64,000 nt of DNA from Siphonobacter sp. BAB-5405 (GCF_002872335.1 NZ_NJAG01000003.1:121901-185900); one strand, 5' to 3'. Positions 16,768-26,853 are shown, counted from the stretch's first letter. Translations and numbers: made by a program. The notes: generated by a model from the letters alone, not told the origin.

Positions 16768-17451
16768 TTAAGGCTGCAATTGATTTTGAATCATTTGCAA
16801 ACCCAGACTGGCTTTCTCAGGAATATACGTTACATTCTTCCGACGCGAGACGGAAGGTAGATTCGGATCGACTACGTAAATGGGCGTATTGGGCCGAACA
16901 AAATCAACCAGACCTGCCGCCGGATATACCTGTAAAGAGGTGCCAACCACGATGAATACATCTGCTTCTTCGCAGTACGGAATCGCCTCCTGAATGGCCG
17001 GAACTTCTTCACCAAACCAGACAATATGCGGTCGCAACTGGCTGCCCAGTTCGCAGTGATCGCCTACATTGAGAGCCCAATCCTCCAGTTCATAAATCAA
17101 GGCCGGATTTTTCGTCGAGCGGGCTTTGAATAACTCCCCGTGTAAGTGTAAGACGTGTGTACTGCCCGCCCGTTCGTGGAGATTATCTACGTTTTGCGTA
17201 ATGATCTGAACTTCGAAATTTTTCTCCAGTTCGGCTAGAATGTGATGAGCTGCGTTCGGTTCGGCAGTCAGGGCCTGTTTGCGGCGTTGGTTATAGAAGT
17301 CAAGCACCAGAGCCTGATCTCTTCGCCAGGCCTCTGGCGTAGCTACGTCTTCGATCCGGTAATTTTCCCAGAGACCATCTGAATCCCGAAACGTTTTAAT
17401 GCCACTTTCAGCGGAAATTCCGGCTCCGCTTAATACGACTACTTTTTTCAT
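16768..17451 (-). CDS. cobB: Sirtuin NAD-dependent protein deacylase (CobB/SIRT5-like)
   Basis: The 227-residue SIR2 protein has GAGISAESG (residues 9-17), the NAD-binding TQNVDNLHERAG and catalytic His104 in HLHGEL. Tyr53 and Arg56 (FYNQRRK) match the Tyr-x2-Arg pair that binds succinyl or malonyl groups in class III sirtuins, so desuccinylase or demalonylase activity is plausible. The zinc-ribbon region after HGEL has only one cysteine, where four are usual, so the structural zinc site appears to be lost. The gene stands alone with repeat tracts upstream. Confidence 0.87.
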   Translation of the reverse strand: MKKVVVLSGAGISAESGIKTFRDSDGLWENYRIEDVATPEAWRRDQALVLDFYNQRRKQALTAEPNAAHHILAELEKNFEVQIITQNVDNLHERAGSTHVLHLHGELFKARSTKNPALIYELEDWALNVGDHCELGSQLRPHIVWFGEEVPAIQEAIPYCEEADVFIVVGTSLQVYPAAGLVDFVRPNTPIYVVDPNLPSVSRRKNVTYIPEKASLGLQMIQNQLQP

Positions 17452-17459
17452 AGAAAATG

Positions 17460-17602
17460 AAGAGGGTTTGATTGGGTTTGAGCGAGTTTAAGGTTTGAAT
17501 GGGTTTGAGTTCGAAAGACCTTTGATGATCCAAAATGTACTGTCCAGTGAACTTTTTCAAACTTTCAAACAACTTCAAACCTTAAACCCATTCAAACCCC
17601 TG
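17460..17602. repeat. TTTGAA/TTCAAA-word tract A between sirtuin and topA
   Basis: The left part repeats words such as gggtttgattgggtttgag and aaggtttgaatggg; the right part repeats their complements (ttcaaaccttaaaccca), so the tract folds as a long imperfect hairpin. It is non-coding. The same words recur at four other gene boundaries in the window. Confidence 0.75.
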
Positions 17603-17603
17603 A

Positions 17604-17640
17604 AACCAATACTGCCAGCGTAGGGCTGGCAGTATTGGTT
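17604..17640 (-). terminator. Perfect hairpin after topA
   Basis: A 15-bp perfect stem (aaccaatactgccag and its complement) with a 7-base loop lies 25 bases past the topA stop. The T-run on the minus side is short, so termination strength is uncertain. Confidence 0.6.
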
Positions 17641-17665
17641 TTCAGTAACGGTAAGTAGAGGCAGC

Positions 17666-20173
17666 TTATTTTTTAGGTGCCGCTTTCTTACGAGTCGTTT
17701 TCTTTTCTTCCGTAGCGGCTGCCGGGCTTTCGCCTCCTAACTCGAGGCATTGTTCCAGCGTCAGAGAAGCGGGCTCGGTTCCCTTGGGAATTTTCACGTT
17801 CCGCTTGCCAATCTGGATGTATGGACCATACTGGCCGTTGAGTACTTTGACGGTCGTATTTTCCGGAAACTCCTTGATAATTTTATTGGCTTCGGCGGTT
17901 CGTTTATTCTGGATAATCTGAATCGCTTCGGCCAGCGTAATCGTATCCAGATTCATGCCCCGGGGTAGGGAATAGAACTTACCATCGTGCTTCACATACG
18001 GACCAAAGCGGCCTTTACCCTTCGAAATGGGTTGACCTTCGAACTCACCAATGGCGTCGGAAGCTTCGGCTGCCCGTTTTTCCTGAATCACCTGAATGGC
18101 TCGTTCTTCGTCAATCGTATACGGATCATCGCCTTCGCTCAGATTGTAATACTTCTCATCGAACTTGATGTACGGACCCAACTTGCCGATGTTCACCAGC
18201 AGCTCCTTGCCTTCCAGTTCACCAACGGTACGCGGCAGTTTAAAAAGCTCAATGGCTTCTTCCAGCGTAATGCTTTCCAGTAATTTATCCTTGGGAAGGG
18301 GAGCGTACTGCGGCTTTTGCTCTTCTTTGGAATCACCTAACTGAGCGAACGGACCATATTTGCCTAAGCGAACCGAAACCATACGGCCGGTTTTGGGGTC
18401 GATACCCAGTTCGCGGGCCGATTTCACGGAACTACGTTCGGCAGAGGAACTTTGCTCAATCGTCAGGTGAAAATTCTTGTAGAAGTTGTCGATCATGCGT
18501 TGCCATTCGATCTGGCCTTCCGCAATTTTATCGAACTCTTCTTCCATATCCGCCGTGAACTTGAAATCGACGACGTTATCGAAATTATCTACCAGAAAGT
18601 CATTAACGATCATGCCGATGGTGGTCGGAAAGAGTTTCGCTTTTTCCGTACCATAGGTTTCCTTGCCCGTCTTCTCCGTGAGTTCGTCATTTTTCAACGT
18701 CAACTCCTTGAAGTTCCGCTCTTTACCGGGTCGGTCTTCCTTGACGACGTACTCCCGCTTGATGATCGTTGAGATCGTCGGGGCATAAGTGGAAGGACGT
18801 CCAATACCGCGTTCTTCCAGCTCCTTTACCAGACTGGCTTCCGTAAAACGGGCAGGAGGACGACTAAACCGCTCGGTCGCTTTCAGCACATCCAGATTCA
18901 GAATCTGACCGATGGAAAGCGGGGGCAACATCCCTTTGCTTTCTTCGTCTTCATCATCTTTGGATTCCAGATACACTTTCAGGAAACCATCAAACTTAAT
19001 GACCTCACCCTGGGCGATGAGTTCTTCTGAAGTAGTAGAAATGCCAATAGTTGCTGTGGTACGCTCTAATTGGGCATCGGCCATTTGCGAGGCGATACCA
19101 CGTTTCCAGATCAATTCATACAAACGCTGTTCCTGACGGGTTTCGCCCGCTGAAGGTACGGAAAAGTCCGTAGGCCGAATGGCTTCGTGAGCTTCCTGAG
19201 CCGAATCATTCTTGGTTTTGTACCGACGCTGTTGCGAGTATTTCTCACCAAACTGCTCGATGATCGAAGCTTTCGACTTGGCTAAGGCTTCTTCGCTCAA
19301 GTTCGTTGAATCCGTACGCATGTAGCTGATCTTACCGGCTTCGTACAGTTTCTGAGCGTATTGCATGGTTGCTGCTACGGCGAAACCCAGTTTGCGGCTG
19401 GCTTCCTGCTGGAGGGTCGAGGTAGTAAAGGGCGGAGCGGGAGACTTCTTGGCTGGTTTAGTCTCCAGGTTCCGGATGCTGAAGGTAGCACCTTTACACT
19501 TTTCCAGGAAAGCCCGGGCCTGAGCTTCCGTTTCGAAATTTTTCGGCAATTCGGCTTGTAGTACCTTATTACCGTCGAGCAGAAACTGAGCAACTACCTT
19601 AAAGCTCGATTTGCTCTGGTGCTGGTCGATACTACGTTCGCGTTCAACCACCAAACGCACCGCAACGGATTGTACACGACCCGCCGAAAGACCGCGTTTT
19701 ACCTTTTCCCACAAGACGGGCGAAAGTTCAAAGCCAATCAAACGATCCAGTACCCGGCGAGCCTGTTGAGCGTTCACCAGATCCTGATTGATGGTACGCG
19801 GGCTTTGGATGGCTTTCTGAATGGCCGTCTTGGTGATTTCCCGGAAAACGATACGTTTAGTCGTATCAGGTAAGCCGAGGGTCTCTTTGAGGTGCCAGGA
19901 AATGGCCTCTCCTTCGCGGTCATCGTCGGTTGCTAACCAAACTTCTTGCGAAGATTTTGCCAGTTGCCGCAGTTCGTTGACCACTTTTATCTTTTCGGGA
20001 GAAACTTCGTACGTCGGTAAAAAACCATTTTTGATGTCAATAGCGAGGCCTTTATCGGGCAAATCCCGGACGTGTCCGTAGCTGGATTTAACCTGAAAAT
20101 CAGCTCCTAAATAACCTTCAATGGTCTTTGCCTTCGCCGGTGACTCCACAATGACGAGGTTCTTTTTAGCCAT
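17666..20173 (-). CDS. topA: DNA topoisomerase I (type IA)
   Basis: At 835 residues it relaxes negative supercoils. The Toprim domain starts at once (KKNLVIVESPAKAKTIEGYL) and holds the acidic TDDDREGE motif; the catalytic Tyr284 is in SYMRTDS. In place of the Cys4 zinc fingers of E. coli TopA, the C-terminus has four repeated GxxGPY/F modules (GKYGPFAQLGD, GKLGPYIKFDE, GRFGPYVKHDG, GQYGPYIQIGK) and a Lys-rich tail. This is the usual Bacteroidota form. The ATG at 20173 is used because MAKKNL is the conserved N-terminus; the 21 upstream codons have no family support. Confidence 0.96.
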   Translation of the reverse strand: MAKKNLVIVESPAKAKTIEGYLGADFQVKSSYGHVRDLPDKGLAIDIKNGFLPTYEVSPEKIKVVNELRQLAKSSQEVWLATDDDREGEAISWHLKETLGLPDTTKRIVFREITKTAIQKAIQSPRTINQDLVNAQQARRVLDRLIGFELSPVLWEKVKRGLSAGRVQSVAVRLVVERERSIDQHQSKSSFKVVAQFLLDGNKVLQAELPKNFETEAQARAFLEKCKGATFSIRNLETKPAKKSPAPPFTTSTLQQEASRKLGFAVAATMQYAQKLYEAGKISYMRTDSTNLSEEALAKSKASIIEQFGEKYSQQRRYKTKNDSAQEAHEAIRPTDFSVPSAGETRQEQRLYELIWKRGIASQMADAQLERTTATIGISTTSEELIAQGEVIKFDGFLKVYLESKDDEDEESKGMLPPLSIGQILNLDVLKATERFSRPPARFTEASLVKELEERGIGRPSTYAPTISTIIKREYVVKEDRPGKERNFKELTLKNDELTEKTGKETYGTEKAKLFPTTIGMIVNDFLVDNFDNVVDFKFTADMEEEFDKIAEGQIEWQRMIDNFYKNFHLTIEQSSSAERSSVKSARELGIDPKTGRMVSVRLGKYGPFAQLGDSKEEQKPQYAPLPKDKLLESITLEEAIELFKLPRTVGELEGKELLVNIGKLGPYIKFDEKYYNLSEGDDPYTIDEERAIQVIQEKRAAEASDAIGEFEGQPISKGKGRFGPYVKHDGKFYSLPRGMNLDTITLAEAIQIIQNKRTAEANKIIKEFPENTTVKVLNGQYGPYIQIGKRNVKIPKGTEPASLTLEQCLELGGESPAAATEEKKTTRKKAAPKK

Positions 20174-20454
20174 AGTTAGTGGTAGTAGGGGTATGGGAAG
20201 TGTCTGCCAAAGTAAAGGACAAAATTCCGAAACCACTGCAATTCGTGCCTTTCAAGCCTAAACTTATTGGCAGATTTGCTTGTTAAAATGATATAAAACT
20301 ACATGCCAATAGAAACGGCGGGATTGTCAAATGCAGTAGCTATGTATAATAGTTAAGCAGGATTTTCAGATTTTATCGAAATATGACCCCGCATGTTTTG
20401 TATTTTTGAGGGCGAAACCTGTTCCTTCATTTATTTAAACGATTAGATACAACG

Positions 20455-22722
20455 ATGGCTTTTGACATTGAGATGATTCAGACCGTGTACGCCCGGATGC
20501 CCGAACGAGTGGCCGCCGCTCGGCAAGTACTCGGTCGACCCCTGACCCTCTCCGAGAAAATTCTATATTCTCACCTTTGGGAAAATCCTCTGGAAAGAGC
20601 GTACTCACGGGGAAAAGATTACGTTGATTTTGCACCCGACCGCGTGGCAATGCAGGATGCAACGGCTCAGATGGCTCTGCTTCAATTCATGCAGGCGGGT
20701 CGTCCGCAGGTAGCCGTACCTTCAACGGTACACTGTGACCACTTGATTCAGGCTAAAGTAGGAGCTACCGAAGACCTTAACAATGCAGTACAACAATCGA
20801 AGGAAGTATTTGATTTCCTTTCTTCGGTTTCCAATAAATACGGAGTTGGTTTCTGGAGACCCGGAGCGGGTATCATTCACCAGGTAGTATTGGAAAACTA
20901 CGCGTTCCCCGGCGGTATGATGATCGGTACGGATTCACACACGCCTAACGCGGGTGGTCTGGGCATGATCGCCATCGGGGTAGGTGGTGCCGATGCCTGC
21001 GACGTTATGGCGGGTCTGGCCTGGGAATTGAAACAACCTAAACTGATTGGTGTAAAACTGACGGGTAAACTCAGCGGCTGGGCTTCTGCCAAAGACGTGA
21101 TTCTGTGGGTAGCCGGTCAGTTGACGGTAAAAGGTGGTACGGGTGCGATCGTGGAATACTTTGGCGAAGGAGCTGAAAGTATGTCTGCAACCGGTAAAGC
21201 AACCATTTGTAACATGGGTGCTGAAATCGGAGCAACGACGTCCATCTTTGCTTACGACGTACGCATGGCCGAATACCTGCGAGGTACGAGCCGGGCCGAT
21301 GTAGCTGATCTGGCTGACAGTGTAGCGGAATACCTGCGTTCAGATGACGAAGTATACGCTGATCCCGCGAAATACTACGATCAACTCATCGAACTGGATC
21401 TGTCGACGCTGGAACCCCACATCAACGGTCCCTTCACGCCGGATTTGGCCTGGCCGCTTTCGAAGTTCGCTCAGGCGGTACAGGAAAACAACTGGCCCGC
21501 AGAACTGGAAGTAGGCCTGATCGGATCTTGTACGAACTCTTCCTACGAAGATATTACCCGTGCGGCTTCCGTAGCTCAACAGGCCGTTGATAAAAAACTG
21601 AAACCCCGGGCAGAATACACGATTACGCCGGGTTCAGAACTGGTTCGTTACACCATCGAGCGTGACGGATACATCAGCATCTTCGATACGATGGGTGCCG
21701 TTGTGATGGCGAATGCCTGCGGTCCCTGTATCGGTCAGTGGGCTCGTCACACGAACGATCCTACCAAAAAGAACTCCATCATTACCTCTTTCAACCGGAA
21801 CTTCAAAGCTCGTAACGACGGCAATCCCAATACGCACGCGTTCGTAGCTTCTCCGGAAATCGTAACGGCTTTCGCCATCGCGGGTGACCTGACGTTCAAC
21901 CCGATGACGGATACGCTGATCAACGAAGAAGGTCAGGCCGTGAAACTGGATGAGCCACAAGGTCTGGAAATGCCGCCCCGTGGCTACGCCGTGGAAGATG
22001 CGGGCTACCAGGCTCCGGCGGAAGATGGTTCAACGGTGGAAGTGATTGTATCACCCACTTCTGATCGTCTGCAACTGCTCGAGCCGTTTACGCCTTGGGA
22101 AGGTACGGACATCACGGGCCTGAAGCTGCTCATCAAAGCGAAAGGTAAGTGTACAACGGACCACATCTCTATGGCGGGTCCCTGGTTGAAATACCGTGGT
22201 CACCTGGATAACATTTCCAACAACCTGCTCATCGGTGCGACCAACTTCTTCAACGAAAAAGCGAATGAAGTGAAGAGCCAGCTGACGGGCGAGTACGGAA
22301 CGGTACCCGGTGTACAACGCGGTTACAAAGCAGCAGGCGTAGGAACGATCGTTGTAGGGGATGAAAACTACGGTGAAGGTTCTTCTCGCGAGCACGCAGC
22401 TATGGAGCCTCGTCACCTGGGTGTTCGTGCGATTCTGGTGAAATCATTCGCCCGTATCCACGAAACGAACCTGAAGAAACAAGGCATGTTAGCCCTGACC
22501 TTCGCTGACGGTTCAGATTACGACAAGATTCGCGAAGACGATACAATCGACATCGTTGGCTTGACGGAGTTTGCTCCCGAAAAACAACTGACGATTGTAC
22601 TCAATCACGCGGATGGTTCAACGGAAGCGTTCCCGGTAAATCATACCTACAATGCTGCTCAAATCGAGTGGTTCAAAGCAGGTGGTGCCCTGAACATCAT
22701 CCGTCGCGGCGTAGGAGCGTAA
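20455..22722 (+). CDS. acn: Aconitate hydratase, mitochondrial type
   Basis: The 755-residue protein isomerises citrate to isocitrate in the TCA cycle. The [4Fe-4S] ligands are Cys359 (IGSCTNSS), Cys422 and Cys425 (ACGPCIGQW). Other family motifs are [14 protein letters not shown] and, in the swivel domain, [11 protein letters not shown]. Length and sequence match the mitochondrial aconitase branch common in Bacteroidota rather than the longer IRP-like AcnA or AcnB. It is divergent from topA across 281 bases; TATTTTTG at 20401-20408 could be a -7 element, but no -33 motif is spaced correctly. Confidence 0.96.
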   Translation: MAFDIEMIQTVYARMPERVAAARQVLGRPLTLSEKILYSHLWENPLERAYSRGKDYVDFAPDRVAMQDATAQMALLQFMQAGRPQVAVPSTVHCDHLIQAKVGATEDLNNAVQQSKEVFDFLSSVSNKYGVGFWRPGAGIIHQVVLENYAFPGGMMIGTDSHTPNAGGLGMIAIGVGGADACDVMAGLAWELKQPKLIGVKLTGKLSGWASAKDVILWVAGQLTVKGGTGAIVEYFGEGAESMSATGKATICNMGAEIGATTSIFAYDVRMAEYLRGTSRADVADLADSVAEYLRSDDEVYADPAKYYDQLIELDLSTLEPHINGPFTPDLAWPLSKFAQAVQENNWPAELEVGLIGSCTNSSYEDITRAASVAQQAVDKKLKPRAEYTITPGSELVRYTIERDGYISIFDTMGAVVMANACGPCIGQWARHTNDPTKKNSIITSFNRNFKARNDGNPNTHAFVASPEIVTAFAIAGDLTFNPMTDTLINEEGQAVKLDEPQGLEMPPRGYAVEDAGYQAPAEDGSTVEVIVSPTSDRLQLLEPFTPWEGTDITGLKLLIKAKGKCTTDHISMAGPWLKYRGHLDNISNNLLIGATNFFNEKANEVKSQLTGEYGTVPGVQRGYKAAGVGTIVVGDENYGEGSSREHAAMEPRHLGVRAILVKSFARIHETNLKKQGMLALTFADGSDYDKIREDDTIDIVGLTEFAPEKQLTIVLNHADGSTEAFPVNHTYNAAQIEWFKAGGALNIIRRGVGA

Positions 22723-22746
22723 GCTTTCTGTCCGATATAGTTAAAG

Positions 22747-22782
22747 AAATACCCTGGCTTACGAGTCGGGGTATTTTTTTGT
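22747..22782 (+). terminator. Terminator of aconitase
   Basis: aaataccc/gggtattt form an 8-bp stem (22747-22754 with 22769-22776) followed by a run of T, 25 bases past the stop codon. Confidence 0.8.
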
Positions 22783-22834
22783 TTATAAACGGGCGGATGG
22801 GGTTTGGCTTTGGACGGCTACTAGAGGAAACTTG

Positions 22835-23205
22835 CACCAGATGCCATACGGTTGCGACCAGCCCGGTAGGCACAGCCTACTAACGAGAAAGTCCGTAGCG
22901 GATGCTACGGACAACGCGTCCCGCTCAGGTTACCGTATTTTATAAAAAAATGGAAACGGGAAGATCAAGATTGAAGCTTTAAAATGGTAAGTACAATGTA
23001 AAAGCGTGTAGCCCCTTTTTGAATTGAATACCCAACCCCGAAGGGGTTCAATCTGACTAGCCCCGTATGCAATGCGGGGAAAACTGGATGGTAGATACAG
23101 GTTTGGTAACCTGCACCAGTCACGAATGTCTAGCGTAATGTAAAAACTCGCAGCCCCTTCTTCAACCGAACACCTAACTTCGAAGGGTTCAATTATGCCA
23201 TGCAG
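22835..23205. repeat. Palindromic repeat field R2
   Basis: This gene-free region holds the hairpins gtaggcacagcctac (22866-22880), gtccgtagc/gctacggac (22891-22911), aaccccgaaggggtt (23034-23048) and ccccg/cgggg (23061-23079). Three segments are inverted copies of modules in the field at 14.5-14.9 kb. Within the field, about 22995-23053 and 23137-23193 are diverged direct repeats of each other, ending in a gaagg-gttcaat palindrome. Spacers between modules differ from those in the other field, so it is a mosaic and not one long duplication. Confidence 0.88.
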
Positions 23206-23332
23206 GAATTTCTATACAACAATAAATAACCAATCAGGAAAACTGATTTTTATCACCAGATCACCTTACACCTGACATTCTTAGAGAGACCATTCTGTCG
23301 TTGTTTTGGGTATCCATTTAAGACGCAAAGCA

Positions 23333-24154
23333 ATGAAAAGCATACTCGTTCCCACTGATTTTAGCTCATTATCTCTGAAAGCACTGGACTTAGCCGTTGA
23401 GCTGGCTCAACCGATGCAGGCTTCTGTTCGGTTACTGGGGGTACTTAAATACCCGGAGTCCGTTTTACAGGAAAGCTTGTTCATGAAAGATACTGACGAT
23501 GCTTTTGAAGAACGGATCGAAGGGGTGGAGAATCGGCTTCGCTGTCTATTGGATCAGCCTAAATATCATAAAGTACCGGTATCGGCTTTGGTCGATCGGC
23601 AGAAAGGGACGATTGGCGAAACCATTGCTGCCAGTTCAGTAGATTTGATCGTAATGGCGTCCGAAGGAGCTTCGGGCTGGAAGGAACAAACGACGGGATC
23701 AAACGCCGAACGGGTAGTCCGACAGGCGAAATGCCCGGTTCTGATTGTGAAAAATGGAGACCCGCTTGAGCTCAAAACTATACTGTTCCCAACGGATTTT
23801 ACGAATATAGAGTCCATTCGACAGTTTCTAACATTTCCCGGAGTCGAGAAAGCTAAGCTTCATTTCCTGACGGTCAATACCGGTTTTCTGGATCGTACGT
23901 TCGAAGATTTGGAAGAAGAAATGGCTCTGTTAGCGGAAAAGCTGGGAATTGAAAAATACGAATACACGATCATTGACGCGGTAAGTGAAGAAGCCGGGAT
24001 TGTCCGGTACGGCCGCGAAATCCAGGCGGACCTGATTGCCCTCTATACCCATGGTCGCAAAGGGTTGAGCTATTGGTTTCACGGTAGCATTGCCGAAAAG
24101 GTAGTGAATCATTCAGCCATTCCCGTACTGACGGTGGTACAGCATGAACGATGA
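23333..24154 (+). CDS. Universal stress protein, two tandem Usp domains
   Basis: The 273-residue protein has two UspA-like domains (about 1-140 and 148-272). Each ends in the ATP-binding pattern with GS followed by a VVxxxxxPVL strand: GSNAERVVRQAKCPVLIV and HGSIAEKVVNHSAIPVLTV. The first domain opens MKSILVPTDFS, which fixes the start at 23333; nine upstream in-frame codons do not belong to the family. Such fused Usp proteins are cytoplasmic and linked to starvation and redox stress, but the target is unknown. It stands alone behind the second palindrome field. Confidence 0.9.
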   Translation: MKSILVPTDFSSLSLKALDLAVELAQPMQASVRLLGVLKYPESVLQESLFMKDTDDAFEERIEGVENRLRCLLDQPKYHKVPVSALVDRQKGTIGETIAASSVDLIVMASEGASGWKEQTTGSNAERVVRQAKCPVLIVKNGDPLELKTILFPTDFTNIESIRQFLTFPGVEKAKLHFLTVNTGFLDRTFEDLEEEMALLAEKLGIEKYEYTIIDAVSEEAGIVRYGREIQADLIALYTHGRKGLSYWFHGSIAEKVVNHSAIPVLTVVQHER

Positions 24155-24171
24155 GGGGTTGCGTTGCATTG

Positions 24172-24216
24172 GTTTGAAGTTTGATGGTAGTTTGAAGTTT
24201 AAAAAGGTTTGATCGG
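24172..24216. repeat. TTTGAA/TTCAAA-word tract B, left part
   Basis: The words ggtttgaagtttgatgg and gtttgaagtttaaaaagg sit directly after the Usp gene. The complementary words (ccttaaaccaattcaaacc) follow at 24317-24355, on the other side of the hairpin at 24264-24313. Confidence 0.65.
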
Positions 24217-24263
24217 CAGTCATTATGCTGTCAGGCGGCTTAAATGAAGATCATCTAGTAAAA

Positions 24264-24313
24264 AACGGGTTGAATGATCGTGCGACTGAAACGCAAGAAT
24301 CATTCAACCCGTT
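24264..24313 (-). terminator. Terminator of the PIG-L gene
   Basis: A perfect 15-bp stem (aacgggttgaatgat and complement) with a 20-base loop, itself able to pair tgcg/cgca, is followed on the minus strand by TTTTTT. It lies between convergent genes, 57 bases past the PIG-L stop. Confidence 0.75.
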
Positions 24314-24369
24314 ACACCTTAAACCAATTCAAACCTCAACCCATCTCAACCCAACTGAAACGCTCCAGC

Positions 24370-26853
24370 TCACTTTCCTAACGAAATCAGGTTGGCAAAG
24401 AGCCGATAGGCTCCCGGTACACCCGCGGGCAATTGCCGGAAGAATGCGTAACCCGTAAAAACGTACCAGCCTTTTCCGTAAGCAGTAGCCAGCATACCAC
24501 CGTCCAGCGGCTTTTCATTAGGATCGTTACTACTGAAAATGGTTTGGTACTGCGGATCCCACTCATCGGAGAAGTACAGGCCGCGTTCCTGAATCCAGCC
24601 GTTGAAGTCCTGATTGGTAATTTTATTAGGCGTATTCAAAATCGGATGTTCGGGTTTCAGGAATCGCATGGGGGCTTCTTCCACCGTTACCCGATCCCGC
24701 GACAAGTGAAAGGGGTAGGGACCCATTCCCTTACTCAGCGGCTGAATGCCGGAATTGACCTGATACTGCACCACCATTGTGCCGCCGTTTTTCACGTAGT
24801 CCATCAGAAGGGGCTGGTAATAGCTCATCCGATCGTTAACGTTGTACGCCCGTACGCCCACGACAATCGCGTCGTAAGCCGCCAGCGAGCCGGTTAATTC
24901 TTTTTCGCCCAGATTCACCACCGTACAACCCATCTGACGCAGGGCCGCCGGAATTTCATCTCCGGCTCCGGGAATGTACCCAATCAGCTTAGCCTTGTTC
25001 TTTATTTCCAGCCGGACCAGTTTACTTTCCGCCACGGGAAATACCGTAAGAGCCGGAATGTGTTCGTATCCAATTTCGTACAGGCCGCGATTACTGGTTT
25101 GATTGGCCGTCTGAACTTTTACCTGAACGCTGGCTTCGGAAGCCTGAGCTGGTGGAATCAGTTGAAAGGAAACGGTTTGTTCCTGAAATTTCGAAGTAAA
25201 CTGAAAGGGAATCCGAGCCGGCTCCGACTTCCATCCTGCGGGCAATTCCAGGCTCACATTCCCAGATGCACCCGCCTGCGACGCTTTTAACATCACGGTA
25301 TACGTCTTCGGTTGACCGTCCGCAAAAACCAATACTTTTTCAGCTGGCGTAGCCGTTACGCTGGGGCGTACTTCAAAGGGACGGTACAATTCGCCGCGAA
25401 CTGCATCCGTGTATTTGTAACGAACGGGGGTTGTCAGTGTCAGCGGCAGTCCACCAATGGTTACGGAAAAAAGAGCCTGAAAGTCGGAAGGCTTCTCGGG
25501 CAGACCGTTCAGAGCCTGGTCATCCACGCGATACATGCCTTTGCCCATTTTCGGCTGCATGAGCCAGTAGGGCTGGGTAATGGTCTGGTCCTGCGGGATA
25601 GTGGTCTGAAAAATCAGACGTTGCAATTCGTTGTTAGGGATCGACACATTCAGCGTAGTATCCTTGTTAAAACTGGTCCAGCGAATGGACTGAAGCGTTA
25701 CCGGAGCCTCGGAACGTTTGATGAACGTAGTCGTTAGCTGTACGGGTTCGCCACCGGCCACGGCGTACTCGGAAGGGTTACTTTCGTACCAGAGTCCGGC
25801 ACAGGCGACGAGGAGTTGGGAGAGCTCTTTTTTCTTCTGTTCTTTCCAGTAGGCATCGTCCAGTTTATCCACGAGGCGATACGCTTGTACCAGCAAGGGA
25901 ATACTAGCGGCGGGCTGATCGGGGCGGAATTGCTCGATGGCTTTATTGATCACCGCCTGTACGGCAGTACCTCCCTTAATCCGGCTCCAACTGGTTTCTA
26001 CACCGTCGAAAACATCTTTTGTAGCCTTCTCACCCGCTTTATGTACCAGGTATTCAATCTTCACGCCCCGGGTTCTGGGTACACCAAATCCCTGCGATTT
26101 GTGCTGGGAACGACTTTCGGCGGCAAGTTCGGAATAGGAGGTCGCCAGTAGGGGATTGTAACCGCCAATTTCGACCGAAATCCAACTGCCTTCCGCTGGC
26201 CGCTGGGCCGGGTTTACGCCAAAGGCAAACGTATTCCAGACGATTCGCTTGGGTTGCCAGGGTTTTACGTACTTCAGTTGCTCCGGAAATTTGCTGGCGT
26301 CTCCCGCTAAATGAAAAGCTTCTTCAGCCAGGGCCGCTGAGGCCGAGTGGTTTCCGTGGCCCGCCCGGGAATCCGGTGGGAAACGGCAGATCAGTACATC
26401 CGGGCAAAAATTTCGGATTCGCCAGACAATGTCGGCCAGTACTGCATCTTTACCCCACACCTCTAAAGTCTCCTCCGTATTTTTTGAAAAACCAAAATCG
26501 TTAGCTCGGGTGAAGTACTGCTCAGGGCCGTCAATGGAGCGGGCGGCTAATAATTCGTAGGTACGAATCAGACCCATCAGTTCGCTTTGCTCCGCACCAA
26601 TGAGGTTTTGACCGCCATCGCCCCGGGTCAAGGACAGGTAGCCCGTACGCACCAGTCGCTCTTTGGCGAGCCAGGCCAGCATGACAGTATTCTCATCGTC
26701 GGGGTGAGCTGCAATGTACATGGCCGATCCCAGTACATTCAGGCGTTTAAGATTGAGAAGAATCTCGCCGGGCGGGAGAGGTTTAGGTACTTGAGTGAAG
26801 CCAAACGTATACGATAAGTAAAACAGGGCGAAGAGAATAAACCGTGACCTCAT
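24370..26853 (-). CDS. Exported PIG-L-family deacetylase with C-terminal GATase-like domain
   Basis: The 827-residue protein starts with a signal peptide (residues 1-20). The LmbE/PIG-L domain follows, with the zinc motif AHPDDE at 49-54 and, further on, RAGHGNHSAS. PIG-L enzymes remove acetyl groups from N-acetylglucosaminyl compounds. The middle part (about 370-600) is beta-rich and resembles NPCBM/immunoglobulin-like domains. The last 200 residues (KLIGYIPGAGDEIPAALRQ onward, with IVVGVRAYN and GGTMVVQYQ) resemble a class-I glutaminase-like Rossmann domain without an obvious nucleophilic Cys. Substrate unknown; an extracellular amino-sugar glycan or conjugate is likely. Confidence 0.82.
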   Translation of the reverse strand: MRSRFILFALFYLSYTFGFTQVPKPLPPGEILLNLKRLNVLGSAMYIAAHPDDENTVMLAWLAKERLVRTGYLSLTRGDGGQNLIGAEQSELMGLIRTYELLAARSIDGPEQYFTRANDFGFSKNTEETLEVWGKDAVLADIVWRIRNFCPDVLICRFPPDSRAGHGNHSASAALAEEAFHLAGDASKFPEQLKYVKPWQPKRIVWNTFAFGVNPAQRPAEGSWISVEIGGYNPLLATSYSELAAESRSQHKSQGFGVPRTRGVKIEYLVHKAGEKATKDVFDGVETSWSRIKGGTAVQAVINKAIEQFRPDQPAASIPLLVQAYRLVDKLDDAYWKEQKKKELSQLLVACAGLWYESNPSEYAVAGGEPVQLTTTFIKRSEAPVTLQSIRWTSFNKDTTLNVSIPNNELQRLIFQTTIPQDQTITQPYWLMQPKMGKGMYRVDDQALNGLPEKPSDFQALFSVTIGGLPLTLTTPVRYKYTDAVRGELYRPFEVRPSVTATPAEKVLVFADGQPKTYTVMLKASQAGASGNVSLELPAGWKSEPARIPFQFTSKFQEQTVSFQLIPPAQASEASVQVKVQTANQTSNRGLYEIGYEHIPALTVFPVAESKLVRLEIKNKAKLIGYIPGAGDEIPAALRQMGCTVVNLGEKELTGSLAAYDAIVVGVRAYNVNDRMSYYQPLLMDYVKNGGTMVVQYQVNSGIQPLSKGMGPYPFHLSRDRVTVEEAPMRFLKPEHPILNTPNKITNQDFNGWIQERGLYFSDEWDPQYQTIFSSNDPNEKPLDGGMLATAYGKGWYVFTGYAFFRQLPAGVPGAYRLFANLISLGK

